From Vesta saturnalis (lineage: Eukaryota > Arthropoda > Insecta > Coleoptera > Lampyridae), in assembly GCA_036346205.1 (NCBI GenBank), contig JARFJB010001980.1:453501-517500 (forward strand): DNA of 64,000 bases, written 5' to 3'. How positions within the stretch are numbered: the first letter of the stretch is position 1; each line of letters starts with the position of its first letter. Shown here one piece after another: positions 10,697 through 21,249 of this stretch. The notes below the pieces were generated by a model. The model searched no databases. It worked only from the letters and a program-made list of their open reading frames with translations, and was not told the origin of the DNA. A program made the translations under genes and the position numbers.

Positions 10697-10738
<42 letters not shown>
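10697..10738. repeat. (ATT)n microsatellite closing the retroelement cluster
   Basis: About 40 bp of ATT repeats after the copy B tail. To the right the sequence is the Penelope-like element. Confidence 0.9.
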
Positions 10739-10844
10739 TTCATCCTCTTCTTAAAATGGCTACTTCAACCAGGAAGCTTTTATTAGGATGTTGTGGATGA
10801 CTTTCTTAGGTTTCGACTAATGGTATACAATCCGGTACTAGCTA

Positions 10845-12986
10845 CAGTGGCCGGCGTGTAAGAAGACTAGGAGTCGGCGCATCGCGAAGAACTACGGCGG
10901 TTGCCGATTATAATAAAAATACTAAGCAGTGGCGTATCACATTTGTATGTTTAATTATATGTATATTGGAAGAATGCGTATGAAGATGAATAATTCCAAT
11001 ATTTCCATTGGTGACGCGTTTTTTTTAACATTTGGTTTTTCATGTTTGCATAATAGGCATCTATCCCTGAAAGTATGTAGGCATCTCTCCCATTTGTCTA
11101 ATAGGTAATTTTGAATGTATTTTTAATATACACTAATAAAAATGAAATAATGAAAGCATTAGGTACCCATTAGAAAATTGTCTTAAAGACGATTAGAGGG
11201 GAAAAACATACTTATCTAAATAATAAATTTATAAGCAGTTAACATAATGACAGCAATTAGAGGTTTGATATATAAATATCCGGATTCTTGGTACATATGC
11301 ATATTAGTTTTTGAAAATTGATTATACGGTGTCAACATTTACTGATTTGTAATCGGTTTTAAAAAATGTCTAAGTCTGGAAAAATCTTAAACGGTCAAAC
11401 GCGAGAAATAGTGCATAACGTGTTTCAATACTTTTTAACACAAGAAGAAGAAACCGAAACCTTACGGAGCATCAAGGAAAAAACTTCAAATGCAACAAAA
11501 GTATCAGTCACAACAATAGAACGAATCATAAAGGAAGGCAAGCTATCGTCCGCAAAAAATAATGGTACAATTATACTGAGATCTCCGGAGAAGAAGCGCC
11601 AAAAAAAAACATCCAGTTACGGATGTTGCAGAATATGATCTTAACATAATAAGACACATCATTTATAACTTCCATAAAACAGAAGAGAGTCGTGTGCGTT
11701 AAATCCTTACGACAGAAATTAATGGAAGATTTGGGTTGGAGTGGTTCAGAAAAATCGCTGAGAATAATCCTTAAAAAACTTAACTTTAAGTGGAGGAGAA
11801 CAGTGGACAACAGAAGAATTTTAATAGAGAAAAGCGATATTCGAGAAAAAAGAATAGTGTACCTTCAAATATTAAACGTTACCGTACTGAAAACAGACCG
11901 ATCCTCTTTTTGGATGAAAGCTATATTCACAGCGGACATATCAGTTCACGAAGCTGGAATGACAACAGTAACGAAGGATTATTTGCTCCTATTTCAAAGG
12001 GCCAACGAGTAATTATGGTTCACGCAGGGGGCAACATGGGTTTTATACCTAACTGTTTATTAACATTTAAATCTGGCACAAAAAGTGGAGATTACCACGA
12101 CGACATGAATGGTGCCAATTATGAAAAGTGAGTCAAAGAACGTCTTCTACCGAATTTGTCAAACAACTCCGTCATTGTTATTGATAACGCCCCGTACCAC
12201 AGTGTTCTACTAGATCCTGCACCAACGTCGAATAGTAGGAAAAGCGAAATGTTAGAGTGGTTATATCAAAAAGGAATTCAAGTTCCTGCGAACCTATATA
12301 AACCACAACTTTACAAAATTGTACTAGAAAATAAAAATCGGTATGACATATAAATTTGACAAATTAATGAACGATCATGGACACATTGCGTTACGACTTC
12401 CGCCGTATCATCCGGATCTAAATCCCATAGAATTAATTTGGGCAAAGATAAAAAGCGAAGTAGCACAGAAAAACGTTACATTTAAGTTAAATGATGTCAT
12501 GGAATTGGCCAACAGAGCATTTGAAACGACAACTACAGAAGATTAGAAAAGCCGATGTAATAAAGTAATTAATATAGAAGACAAATATCTTGAAAGTGAA
12601 CAAATTTTGGATATAGAAACTGAGAAGTTAGTTATAAATATGGGTGAAGATAGTGACAGTGATTATCAGTTTAGTGATTTGAGTGACAGTGAAAATGAAA
12701 CATTTTAGACAATATTATTTTAGTAATAGGTATCAATTATGTGTAATGTAATAACATATTGATTTTATTAATTTAATTATAGTATTACTTCCAGTATAGC
12801 TTTTAATTATAATAAATTGCGTATTTACATAAAATATGGTTCTTTGAATTGCTTTTAATATACCATTAAAATATACATTATGCACCATGTGACGCCTCTG
12901 AGGTAAACGAACGCGGGAATTTGAACAACATCATAAAGTCGTCTTTCGCGCATAGGCGGGCTCGTCTTCTTAAACGCCGGCCACTG
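10845..12986 (+). mobile_element. Tc1/mariner-type transposon with wide D-to-E spacing (Sailor-like)
   Basis: The ends are inverted repeats: CAGTGGCCGGCG at 10845 and its complement ending at 12986, with similarity over about 50 bp. TA flanks both sides (10843-10844 and 12987-12988), the duplication expected of this superfamily. It is 2142 bp long and carries one broken transposase gene. It interrupts PLE-1. The spacing of about 82 residues between the second Asp and the Glu matches what I recall as the DD82E group named Sailor; ordinary Tc1 and mariner elements have 34-41. Confidence 0.82.
11366..12708 (+). pseudogene. Sailor-like DDE transposase, multiply frameshifted
   Basis: The start is the ATG at 11366. 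The N-terminal part holds a helix-turn-helix region (VFQYFLTQEEE, VSVTTIERIIKEGK). After a shift near 11630 come FDLNIIRH-like sequence, KLMEDLGWSGSEKSLRIIL and FKWRRT. The catalytic domain shows FLDESYIHS (first Asp), VIVIDNAPYHS (second Asp) and RLPPYHPDLNPIELIWAKIK (Glu), spread over three frames. A loop with KSEMLEWLYQKGIQVP fills the long gap before the Glu. A TAG at 12544, in the place of a Trp codon, precedes an acidic tail (GEDSDSDYQFSDLSDSENE) that ends at 12708. All three catalytic acids are still coded, but the gene is inactive. Confidence 0.82.
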
Positions 12987-12989
12987 TAG

Positions 12990-13935
12990 AATGTACTGCT
13001 TGCCTAAGATTCATAAACCAGGTAATGCTATGCGACCCATTCTTTCTGGTATTAATGCACCTACTTATCTGCTGACCAAATGGTTATCTAGTAAATAGTA
13101 GGGTCAACAGCCCAACTTCAGTGTATCAAATTCGTATGAATTTATTGATAAAATTAAACATATGTAACTTACAGACGTTGAAATTTTAATTTCTGAGCAT
13201 TCCAGTAGATCAAACTTTAGTTTATGTAGAAGATGTTTAAAACAAAACCATTTGGATGATACAGAAGAACAAGATTATCTTAAATTAACAGATTTGTGTA
13301 TGAAACGAACCTTTTTCAAAAATAACTATCAATTTTTCAAGCAAGAACGTTGCACGACGATGGGCAATAGCTTATCTCCGTTTATAGCCCATCTGTTTAT
13401 GGGTAAATTTGAGAAAAACGCGATTTGCCTTATTTTCTTAGAGTTTAGATTAGATACGTGAATGATGTGTTTCTCATCCTTAATACTAAAGTTTGTAATG
13501 TGGAGAACTTTGTACAAACTTTAAATTCTAAATTTCCGACAACCAAATTTACCTTTACCTCATAATCAATGACTCAAATCACTGCAGATAAGAGCGACAT
13601 TTAATTTCTTGGTTCATAGATTGTTAAATTATCCTCTTTCAGATCTAAATTATAAAGAGAAATTTCGCTCCACTAAAGAAATTGCTGTGTACAATAGGTT
13701 CCGTGATGAAGTGGTTATGAACATAGTTAGGAAACAAACACACAGGATGAGGGTTAAGAATGTAACTACACGCCAGAGAATAAATAGAAACAAAGCATGT
13801 AAAGTTACCAAACTATCCCGCTTATAAAAAAACTCTATCTAAAACCTTTTCCAAAATTAATTTGAAAACAGTCACTACTTCAGATAATAGTTTGCAATCT
13901 CTGTTAGGCAATCCAAAAGATTAAGTAGATAAGCA
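12990..13935 (+). pseudogene. PLE-1 reverse transcriptase, degenerate
   Basis: Starts with YCLPKIHKPGNAMRPILSGI, the hallmark N-terminal block of Penelope-like reverse transcriptases. A deletion and stops follow. The 13252-13440 stretch reads NYQFFKQERCTTMGNSLSPF, the PLE motif B region. The catalytic box is RYVNDVF at 13452-13466, where the first Asp of YVDD has become Asn. The thumb and connector follow (VHRLLNYPLSDLN, TVTTSDNSLQSLLGNPKD). The expected GIY-YIG nuclease is cut off at its first residues. PLEs encode a reverse transcriptase related to telomerase. Confidence 0.83.
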
Positions 13936-15095
13936 GGGGTATTATCCCACGTTTTTCTTACTCCTTCTCCTCGACGACGTTTCGACCCAATCTCATTGGC
14001 CATTCTCAAGTTTTCTTTTCGTTGCTCCTCTTACTCGAACAAAACAGTTGTTCTCCGTCCGGTGTAAAGGTTTCAATACTGCTTCACTTTCTTTTTTTTT
14101 CACTTTCTCTTGTTTTACCTAGGTTTCGTGCGACTGGTCCTGCATTTCTATTTCTGATTTTTTCTTTCTCTTCTTGTTGTAATTGTGCATGACGTATTTT
14201 GCTTTTTGTGTTTTTCTTTGCATGTTGATTTAATGCTGTTTTCCATATTGGGGGAATTCTTTGTGTGTCATCTCGGGTGTTAAGGTTGCCTGGACGCTTT
14301 CCAATTTCTATTGGTTCCTTATAATTCGTCGTCTTGTATGTTTTATGTTGGCAATTAGTATAGTATTTTTAAAGTCAATAGTGTGTGTGTGTGTGTTTGT
14401 TTTTGACATGCTGCACCAAAGATGACGTCTTCTGGTGTTTTTTTACCGAATTTTATTGTTCTTCCATTCTTACTTGAATTCTCCTATTTGTTTGTTCAAT
14501 GTAAGGACTTTCACAATCTTTACAAGTGATGAATGTTGATTTTCTTCTCTGTGTTGAATATTGTTTTTATGTTATGTTTGTTCAGAATTCTGCTTTTTAT
14601 CTGTCGTACCTCTCACATGATTTTTTGGGTTTGTGTGCTTTCTGAATATTGTATTCCGAAAAACCATTTCGTCTTAAAACCTGGTGAAGTTCTTTTCCTT
14701 TCTTCCATGTCGATTTTCGTCATCTTCCAGTTTCTGGAATCTGGTTACCAGTGTTTTTACGACTGACTGCAGTTGTGCCGGATGGTGATGAGAACTGGCG
14801 GTTAGGTATCGATTTGTATGTGTCTTCCTTCGATTCACTGTGTGTCCCAAACTTCCATCATTTTTCACACTTTAGTCACAACTAAGTCTAGGAAAGAGAA
14901 CATTTCGTTTTCCTCTAACTCCATCGTAAATTTTATTTTGTTGTGTCCGATGTTTAAATGTTTTAATAATACTTGTAGTTTCTGTTTTCCCTGTCTCCAG
15001 ATAACTAATGAGTCATCGACGTATCGCAGTGATACGCGTGGTTTGGGTGTAGCGGTATTGATGATTTTGTTTCTATTTCTTGCATGAATAAATTT
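13936..15095 (-). pseudogene. PLE-2: reverse transcriptase C-terminus, GIY-YIG nuclease and tail
   Basis: On the minus strand, from 15087 downward: SLRYVDDSLVIW (catalytic YVDD near 15000-15030), IKFTMELEENEMFSFLD, then VKNDGSLGHTVNRRKTHTNR with ASSHHHPAQLQSVVKTLVTR, all diagnostic of PLE reverse transcriptases. A connector follows, then GIY-YIG remnants (KDCESPYIEQTNRRIQVRME, SSLVQHV) near 14430-14530 and the C-terminal extension with PGNLNTRDDTQRIPPIWKT. Frames change several times. The last 400 bp repeat in inverted order at 15096-15470. Confidence 0.85.
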
Positions 15096-15470
15096 GCGAT
15101 AGAAATTGAAAGCGTCCAGACAACCTCAACACCCGAGACGACACACAAAGACTTTCCCCAACATGGAAAACGGCATTAAATCAACATACAAAGAAAAACA
15201 CAAAAAAGCAAAATACGTCATGCACAACTACAAAAAGAAAAGAAAAAGAAAACAGAAAACCAGAAATAGAGACCCAACAAGGAACAGTCACACGAAACCG
15301 AGGGAAAGCAAGAGAAAGTGAAGCAGTATTAAAACCCTTACACCTGACGGAGAAGAACAGTTTTGTTCGAGTAACACAAGTAACGAAAAGAAGACTTGAG
15401 AATGGCCAGTGAGATTTGGTCGAAACGTCGTTGAGGAGAAGGAGGAGGAAAAACGTGGGATAATATGCGC
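13945..15470. repeat. Inverted repeat formed by PLE-2 and PLE-3
   Basis: The arm at about 13945-14330 is the diverged reverse complement of about 15096-15470. Matching words include CCCTTACACC with GTGTAAAGG-type sequence, GACGTATTTTGC with GCAAAATACGTC, and CGACGTTTCGAC with GTCGAAACGTCG. Head-to-head partial copies are known for Penelope elements. Confidence 0.8.
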
Positions 15471-15530
15471 GAAAATCATACCAAACTCGCGAAAACATAA
15501 AATTAAACATATATATATATATATATATAA
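15096..15530 (+). pseudogene. PLE-3: C-terminal extension and 3' region
   Basis: The plus strand reads the same C-terminal extension as PLE-2 (words matching NLNTRDDTQR in another frame, then a Lys/Arg-rich part ending with PRESKRK near 15318). It then reads through the segment with GGTCGAAACGTCG (15418) and reaches a short (TA)n at 15510-15529. It has no reverse transcriptase of its own: the copy is truncated exactly where PLE-2 starts on the other strand. Confidence 0.75.
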
Positions 15531-15556
15531 ATTCTTTAGTTTGTCCCAGTTGACCG

Positions 15557-15596
15557 CTGACGATGACAACTTAGTTATTGATACACGTTCGGTGTT
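15557..15596 (+). ncRNA. Hammerhead-like core, diverged copy
   Basis: CTGACGA is followed by a helix GACAAC/GTTATT around TTA and then GATA in place of GAAA. The stem III candidate is better here than in the other copies: CAC and GTG around GTTCG. One base pair of stem II changes from G-C to A-T on both sides relative to the other copies. The altered GATA predicts loss of activity. Confidence 0.4.
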
Positions 15597-15909
15597 TTAA
15601 TTTTGTGTGGTATGTGTATTTTCGACATTACTGGAAACACCACCCGTAAACTCTTAGCTGGCATGAATTGATTCGAAAAAACTACATATAAAATAATTAT
15701 AGTAGCTTATCGTAAAAAATTTTCTAGAATACAGCAACTGCACAAATAAACCAAATAAGTTTTTGTCTTTGCTTTTATTATAGGGATATGAAAAACGTGT
15801 CGAACAGGTAAAATCCTGTGCGAGCGGTCATATTTGTCGTCTGATATAAGGGAATCTACAGAAATGTAAGAATTATAAGTTCTTAGCTGTTACCTTTTTA
15901 AAGGATAGG

Positions 15910-15949
15910 CTGATGATGATAGCATAGCTATCGAAACGCGTTCGATGTT
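15910..15949 (+). ncRNA. Hammerhead-ribozyme-like core, array unit 1
   Basis: CTGATGA, a 6-bp stem II (GATAGC with GCTATC, loop ATA) and GAAA occur in the exact order of the hammerhead core. A short stem III with loop GTTCG follows, then G-T-T as a possible cleavage triplet. I could not draw a convincing stem I, so self-cleavage is unproven. Confidence 0.55.
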
Positions 15950-16276
15950 TTTTAATTTTATGTGGTATGTGGGTGTATTTTGTATTTTAGACAATAACTG
16001 GAAACATCACCCGTAAACGCTTAGCTGGCATGAATTGATTCGAAAAAATTACACATAAAGTAATTATAGTAGCTTATCGTAAAAATTTTTCTAGAATACA
16101 GCAATTGCACAAATAAACCAAATAAGTTTTTGTCTTTGCTTTTATTATAGGGATATGAAAAACGTGTCGAACAGGTAAAATCCTGTGCGAGCGATCATAT
16201 TTGTCGTCTGATATAAGGGAATCTACAGAAATGTAAGAATTATAACTTCTTAGCTGTTACCTTTTTAAAGGATAGG

Positions 16277-16316
16277 CTGATGATGATAGCATAGCTATCG
16301 AAACGCGTTCGATGTT
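16277..16316 (+). ncRNA. Hammerhead-ribozyme-like core, array unit 2
   Basis: Identical to the unit 1 core: CTGATGA, stem II GATAGC/GCTATC, GAAA, loop GTTCG. Confidence 0.55.
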
Positions 16317-16642
16317 TTTTAATTTTATGTGGTATGTGGGTGTATTTTGTATTTTAGACAATAACTGGAAACATCACCCGTAAACGCTTAGCTGGCATGA
16401 ATTGATTCGAAAAAACTACACATAAAGTAATTATAGTAGCTTATCGTAAAAATTTTCTAGAATACAGCAACTGCACAAATAAACCAAATAAGTTTTTGTC
16501 TTTGCTTTTATTATAGGGATATGAAAAACGTGTCGAACAGGTAAAATCCTGTGCGAGCGATCATATTTGTCGTCTGATATAAGGGAATCTACAGAAATGT
16601 AAGAATTATAAGTTCTTAGCTGTTACCTTTTTAAAGGATAGG

Positions 16643-16682
16643 CTGATGATGGTAGCATAGCTATCGAAACGCGTTCGATGTT
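16643..16682 (+). ncRNA. Hammerhead-ribozyme-like core, array unit 3
   Basis: As unit 1, except that stem II reads GGTAGC/GCTATC. The change turns one A-T pair into a G-T wobble, so the helix is kept. Confidence 0.55.
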
Positions 16683-17007
16683 TTTTAATTTTATGTGGTA
16701 TGTGGGTGTATTTTGTATTTTAGACAATAACTGGAAACATCACCCGTAAACGCTTAGCTGGCATGAATTGATTCGAAAAAACTACACATAAAGTAATTAT
16801 AGTAGCTTATCGTAAAAATTTTTCTAGAATACAGCAACTGCACAAATAAACCAAATAAGTTTTTGTCTTTGCTTTTATTATAGGGATATGAAAAATGTGT
16901 CGAACAGGTAAAATTCTGTGCGAGCGAATATTTGTCGTCTGATATTCAGGAATCGACAGAAATGTAAGAATTATAAGTACTTAGCTGTTACATTTTTAAA
17001 GGATAGG

Positions 17008-17047
17008 CTGATGATCATAGCATAGCAGTCGAAACGCGTTTTTTGTT
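17008..17047 (+). ncRNA. Hammerhead-like core, decayed unit 4
   Basis: CTGATGA and GAAA remain, but stem II (CATAGC/GCAGTC) has two mismatches and the GTTCG loop is replaced by T residues. Probably inactive. Confidence 0.35.
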
Positions 17048-17095
17048 TTTTAATTTTGAGTGGTACGTGGGTGTATTTTGTTTGTGATAGATAAC

Positions 17096-19749
17096 AGATT
17101 TTTACAATAACGGAATAATACATATTTCCTGAATAGTCCATACAACAGCTAGCACGTTAGAAATGGAATAGTAATTGATGCATCAACAATTACTGAATGA
17201 AATGAAATGCTAATTTGGACCTATAATACAACATTTGTAAATACCTTTTATTTTTAATACCTTGGACCAAAAATATCGGACGTACTAAGCATTCTACAAA
17301 AATCAGTTCTTTTCGAACTGCCGTGTGCTCATATATGTATACATATGTATTTTTTTAAGTTTAAGAAAATTTGGTAAGCAAGCGCTTGTTCTTACATTGT
17401 ATGACCGGCTTACCGCCGGAAACATTTTTGATCAATTTAGTGAATCAAACCAAACGGTTACTTTTCTGATCCAGTTCAATTGCAAGAAGAAAATCTTGAT
17501 GTTATATCCTGCTTAGATGTATAAAAATGTGAATTTTTGAACTCACGAGAACTATCACTAAAGCAAGTAAAAGCGTCAACTCTCATATATTTTTGTTCAT
17601 TGCTTCAGTTTAATTGAAGGGCTGAGATGCTCTGTTTTATTTACCGTTTGTAGAAATTGTACTAAAATATGATTTTGTTCCAGTGACTTCACAAAACGTT
17701 GGATCATACTACAAAGTAAACATCATTCCAATTGTTCTACAAATGTCGATGTTATTATTAATGTGAGAAGTTGCTTAGAATATTATGTTTTGTAAGTATT
17801 ATAATGAAATGTGATAAAAATTTTTGGCTCATTGGCAAATAAGAACTTTCATAGAAATTTTTATGCTGTTGATATATGTTCTAATTATGATTAGTGACAA
17901 TACTGTTATATGAACATGTCAAATTCTGTTGGTGTGCATATTTTTTTTAAATGAAGTATAAATATGTGCGTAAACGAATAAAAATAATGACTGTTTTAAT
18001 AATCACGTGAATACCGTTTACAAAAAATAGATGTCAAGTACAAACCATTTAAATGTTTTGGTGCAGAGCTCTAAATTGCAATGCGGGAGAAATAATATAT
18101 ACCTATTACGTATAATTTAATCCTTGCAATGTTTTAATGCTCATGTTATATATTTAAAATGCTAAATATGTGTTAGTTTTAATTTTTTTGTGAATAAAGG
18201 TTTTTAAGAAAATTATTATTATTGGGTATCTTGGCATGTTAATATTTGGTTGTCTTGCATATAACTTTAAGTATTCATTTACTTATGTAGTAATCATTTT
18301 TCATGTAGTAAATGTAGTTTTTTATTATAATTTACTTACACTATGCCAACATTTTATGCAAGATTTAGTTCGTCTACACCGTATTAAATCAGAAGAAAAA
18401 CCGCTGTTGTAAAAAAAGCTCTGTAAAAATTTTTTAATTTTAAAGTAAAGATAAATTTTTATTTAATTTATTGTGTGTTAATAATCTTGTATTTTCAAAT
18501 AGAACCTTTTAAACAGAAGGTGTTCTAAACGTAATAATTAAATATGGAATTATGGTTTGTGTTATAACAAGATAATTAGAATAAAAAGTATTTATGTACG
18601 AAATTTATTAAATGCAGGATTCTCGCTTTTTTAAGAGAAGAGTTTTAAAATTAGGCTATCCTTAATAACGTATGAATAAGTTAATTTATATAGGTCACAA
18701 CAGAAGGGAGAGTCGAATATTTTTATCCAGGATTACTTAACCAGGTAAGTTGTAATATACCTTCAGTAAAGTACTAGTGCGTTAAAATTTAAAATTGTAT
18801 TTCACATCAAATGTTTAATTACAAAATTCAATTATTTAGTCATTATGCTTGACTACTGTGAATAACGAATTTTGAATTGACCTGCCTCGTATAATTTTAT
18901 ACTTTATGTGGTATTTTTAATCCATTTTCATAATTATTTTAAAATTTCAGTTTATAAAAAGTTTTATGCAGCATTAAACTTATTTAAACACTAAACTTTA
19001 CGGCTATTAACAATAAACTTAAGCGCTAAAAATAAAACAGTCAAGCACAAGTAGGAAACTGATAAATAAAATGGGGACATATAAGCGCCATAAGAATCAG
19101 GTAATATTATACTTTAAGTAACACCCCAGTACTGGTGGCACCTCTAGTAATAAGACTGGTGTAGTTATGAAAGAAAAATTAAGATCTGTTCATTATGCCC
19201 CCCGGAGAAAAGTAATCACCAAAATTAGCTGCCAAGGTGACATCCCTGGGACAAAACTGTAAGACACCTCAATCATTGATATAAGGGTTCCCTTGCACAC
19301 CTATCTTTATCCAGTCGCACTACACAGCATCCGCATCCGTAAATGAAAATGGCACAGGAGGTCGGTCGAATAATGCATCATATGAAACATCTTCCGATTG
19401 CATACACATATATATATATATATTTACAATTCCATCCTTATCTCACGCAGTAAGTAATAATGAAAAGAAAAATCTGCTAGCACATAACTTACTTATTCTT
19501 GTGTCATGGTGTTTATAGAATAGGAATAACTAAGAGTTAATCAGCCGCGATATGCGTGATCATATTTGCTCTTATAATAAATCTATAAAACACATGTAAT
19601 GAATCCAACGCATACATGAATACAATTTTTGGTATTGGAAAAGGGTCATAATATTAGCTATGACGTTCAAGTCAATACAAATTATTCAATTTCATTTAAA
19701 TGTATACTAATTGTATACTGACGTTTCAATAAGTTAAATCTTTCATTCA
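17096..19749. other. AT-rich stretch without recognised features
   Basis: Only short ORFs without family resemblance. I see no inverted repeats, RNA gene or transposon domain. A CAG/GTAAGT sequence at about 18742 resembles a splice donor but stands alone. A short (TA)n lies near 19409. Confidence 0.6.
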
Positions 19750-20470
19750 GCGTGCTTTCGGGATAAACTCCTTCAGGGTAGATTCCTTCATTACGGAAAT
19801 GTAAATACTCAACAAGACGACGTCGGACACGTTCTAATTCATCTTTATACTTTTTTTTGTATGGGATACCATATTGTTGAACATTAGTTTAACGTAGATC
19901 TTACTAAAGATATATACAAAGCTTATTGTGTTTGTATTCGTAAAGTCCGAGCTTGAGAGAATAGTAAAACCTAATGTTTGAAAATACCATTTTATGACAG
20001 AGCTTATGTAAATTGTAAATGTGTCAGAATAAACTACTAAATCACATTCAATTTTGAGGTCATCTACAAAGAGAAGTTTATCTACCCTACAAGTTTATTT
20101 AAGATAATCAACTTGATCAAAAGCTTTTTGAAAATCCACATGTACCATATCAACTTGACCTTGTTGTTGTAATAGTTCTACACAATACTCTGAAAAACAA
20201 GCAAGATTGGTTACGGTTGATCTTTTAGCAATGAATCCAAGTAGGTAGTTTGACAAAAGTGGTTGTATTGCATAAAATAATTTGTCATATAACACAATCT
20301 CAAAAACCTTTGAAAAGTTATAAATAATCGAAATAGGTCTGTAGTTTTCAACGTATTAGGAATATCCCGTTTATAATATTGGACTAATTCTAGCTGTTTT
20401 CCATAATAAATTTAGATTGTTTCAACGCTAAATTATATAAAAAAGTCAATGGTCGGGACAGCAAAGCAAC
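19750..20470 (-). pseudogene. Jockey/CR1-like LINE reverse transcriptase fragment
   Basis: On the minus strand, LLSRPLTFLYNLALKQSKF near 20460 is followed by broken sequence and then LYDKLFYAIQPLLSNYLLGF, RSTVTNLACFSEY and VDMVHVDFQKAFDQVD (motif A). A deletion removes motif B, leaving LLFVDDLKIECDL (motif C) directly downstream near 20060-20085. Near 19800 the words RRRLVEYLHFRNEGI are a typical LINE C-terminus. It is probably the 3' half of the element whose endonuclease is at 21250-22510. Confidence 0.72.
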
Positions 20471-21249
20471 ACAGTCAAATCAAAGATGTTTGATCTGTTC
20501 CTGTTTGTCTGGATTTAAGTTTATTGATAGCCAAAACGTCATGCTCAAAAATTTTATTAATCCCAATGTGGGAATTTGTTACGGTTCTCACGTTGGGGAT
20601 CGTTTTGTAACGAGCGTATTACCTGCGACTATTACCTTGCTTGCATACCCCTGGCTACAAAGAATAATATTTAGGTTCTTTTTCAATCATTAATAATTTC
20701 AAAATCATTTAGTAAAAATTTTATATTGTTTTTATGAAAATGTGAAAAGATTCAATTTTAACCAAGTGGTTTTAATTTATAAAGGCAACGTTCATTAACT
20801 AACCCTTATTTTTATTGTTATCACATTTCTGTTTGTGTTAATAAACTTTAATAATTACTCAACAAATTCCTTTTTCCTTTTGTCGGGACACTCCAGCTAG
20901 CTCAATAATGTAATAAATGGTTATTGCTATCATTCATCAAAACTATCCCCAATCTGATGTTACTAATTACTTATACTTTGTAATTAATTGAGCTTGCTTT
21001 CTTCAGTATTTACATATTCGGTCTTTGTATAAGCAATAATAAAAATGAATCAAAAGTAATTAAGCCAAATTCTAAATGCAGACTGTTTTGTTTACAGTAC
21101 ATATATAAAAATCAAACCTATAGTGTACAATAACATTCCCAAAACTAACATGTAACAACAAAATCGAATTGTTTTTCGTTTAATTTTGATGTTAATATTT
21201 AAACTCAAGGAAAATCAAACACATACATGTTTTACTTATTCACACAATA
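20471..21249. other. Unassigned sequence between two parts of a degenerate LINE
   Basis: No frame on the minus strand gives the expected LINE linker. It contains a somewhat GC-richer block at 20560-20660 with TGTTACGG and GTAACGAGC. It may be a later insertion, but I find no clear ends. Confidence 0.4.

Larger units (their letters stand above)
10739..13935 (+). mobile_element. Penelope-like element (PLE-1), split by a DNA transposon
   Basis: A PLE reading frame ending PVLA just before 10845 resumes RMYCLPKIHKPG at 12987 if one TA and the intervening 2.1 kb are taken out. It runs through reverse transcriptase motifs to NPKD near 13920 and stops at the very start of the GIY-YIG region, where the minus-strand PLE-2 begins. 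Upstream sequence from 10739 gives only short degenerate coding. The copy is damaged by stops and by loss of a catalytic residue. Confidence 0.8.
15557..17095 (+). repeat. Tandem array, unit about 366 bp, downstream of the PLE
   Basis: Four units with reference points at 15910, 16277, 16643 and 17008 (spacing 367, 366, 365), plus a more diverged start at 15557 and a 45 bp tail to 17095. The inner units are nearly identical; the outer ones are diverged. Each unit contains a hammerhead-ribozyme-like core. The array sits at the 3' side of a PLE, where PLE long terminal-repeat-like units with hammerheads are known to occur. Confidence 0.85.

Noticed and set aside
15181..15569. Minus-strand frames of 93-109 codons rich in Phe, Leu and Ser
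   Set aside because: They are antisense to the Lys/Arg-rich C-terminal extension of PLE-3.
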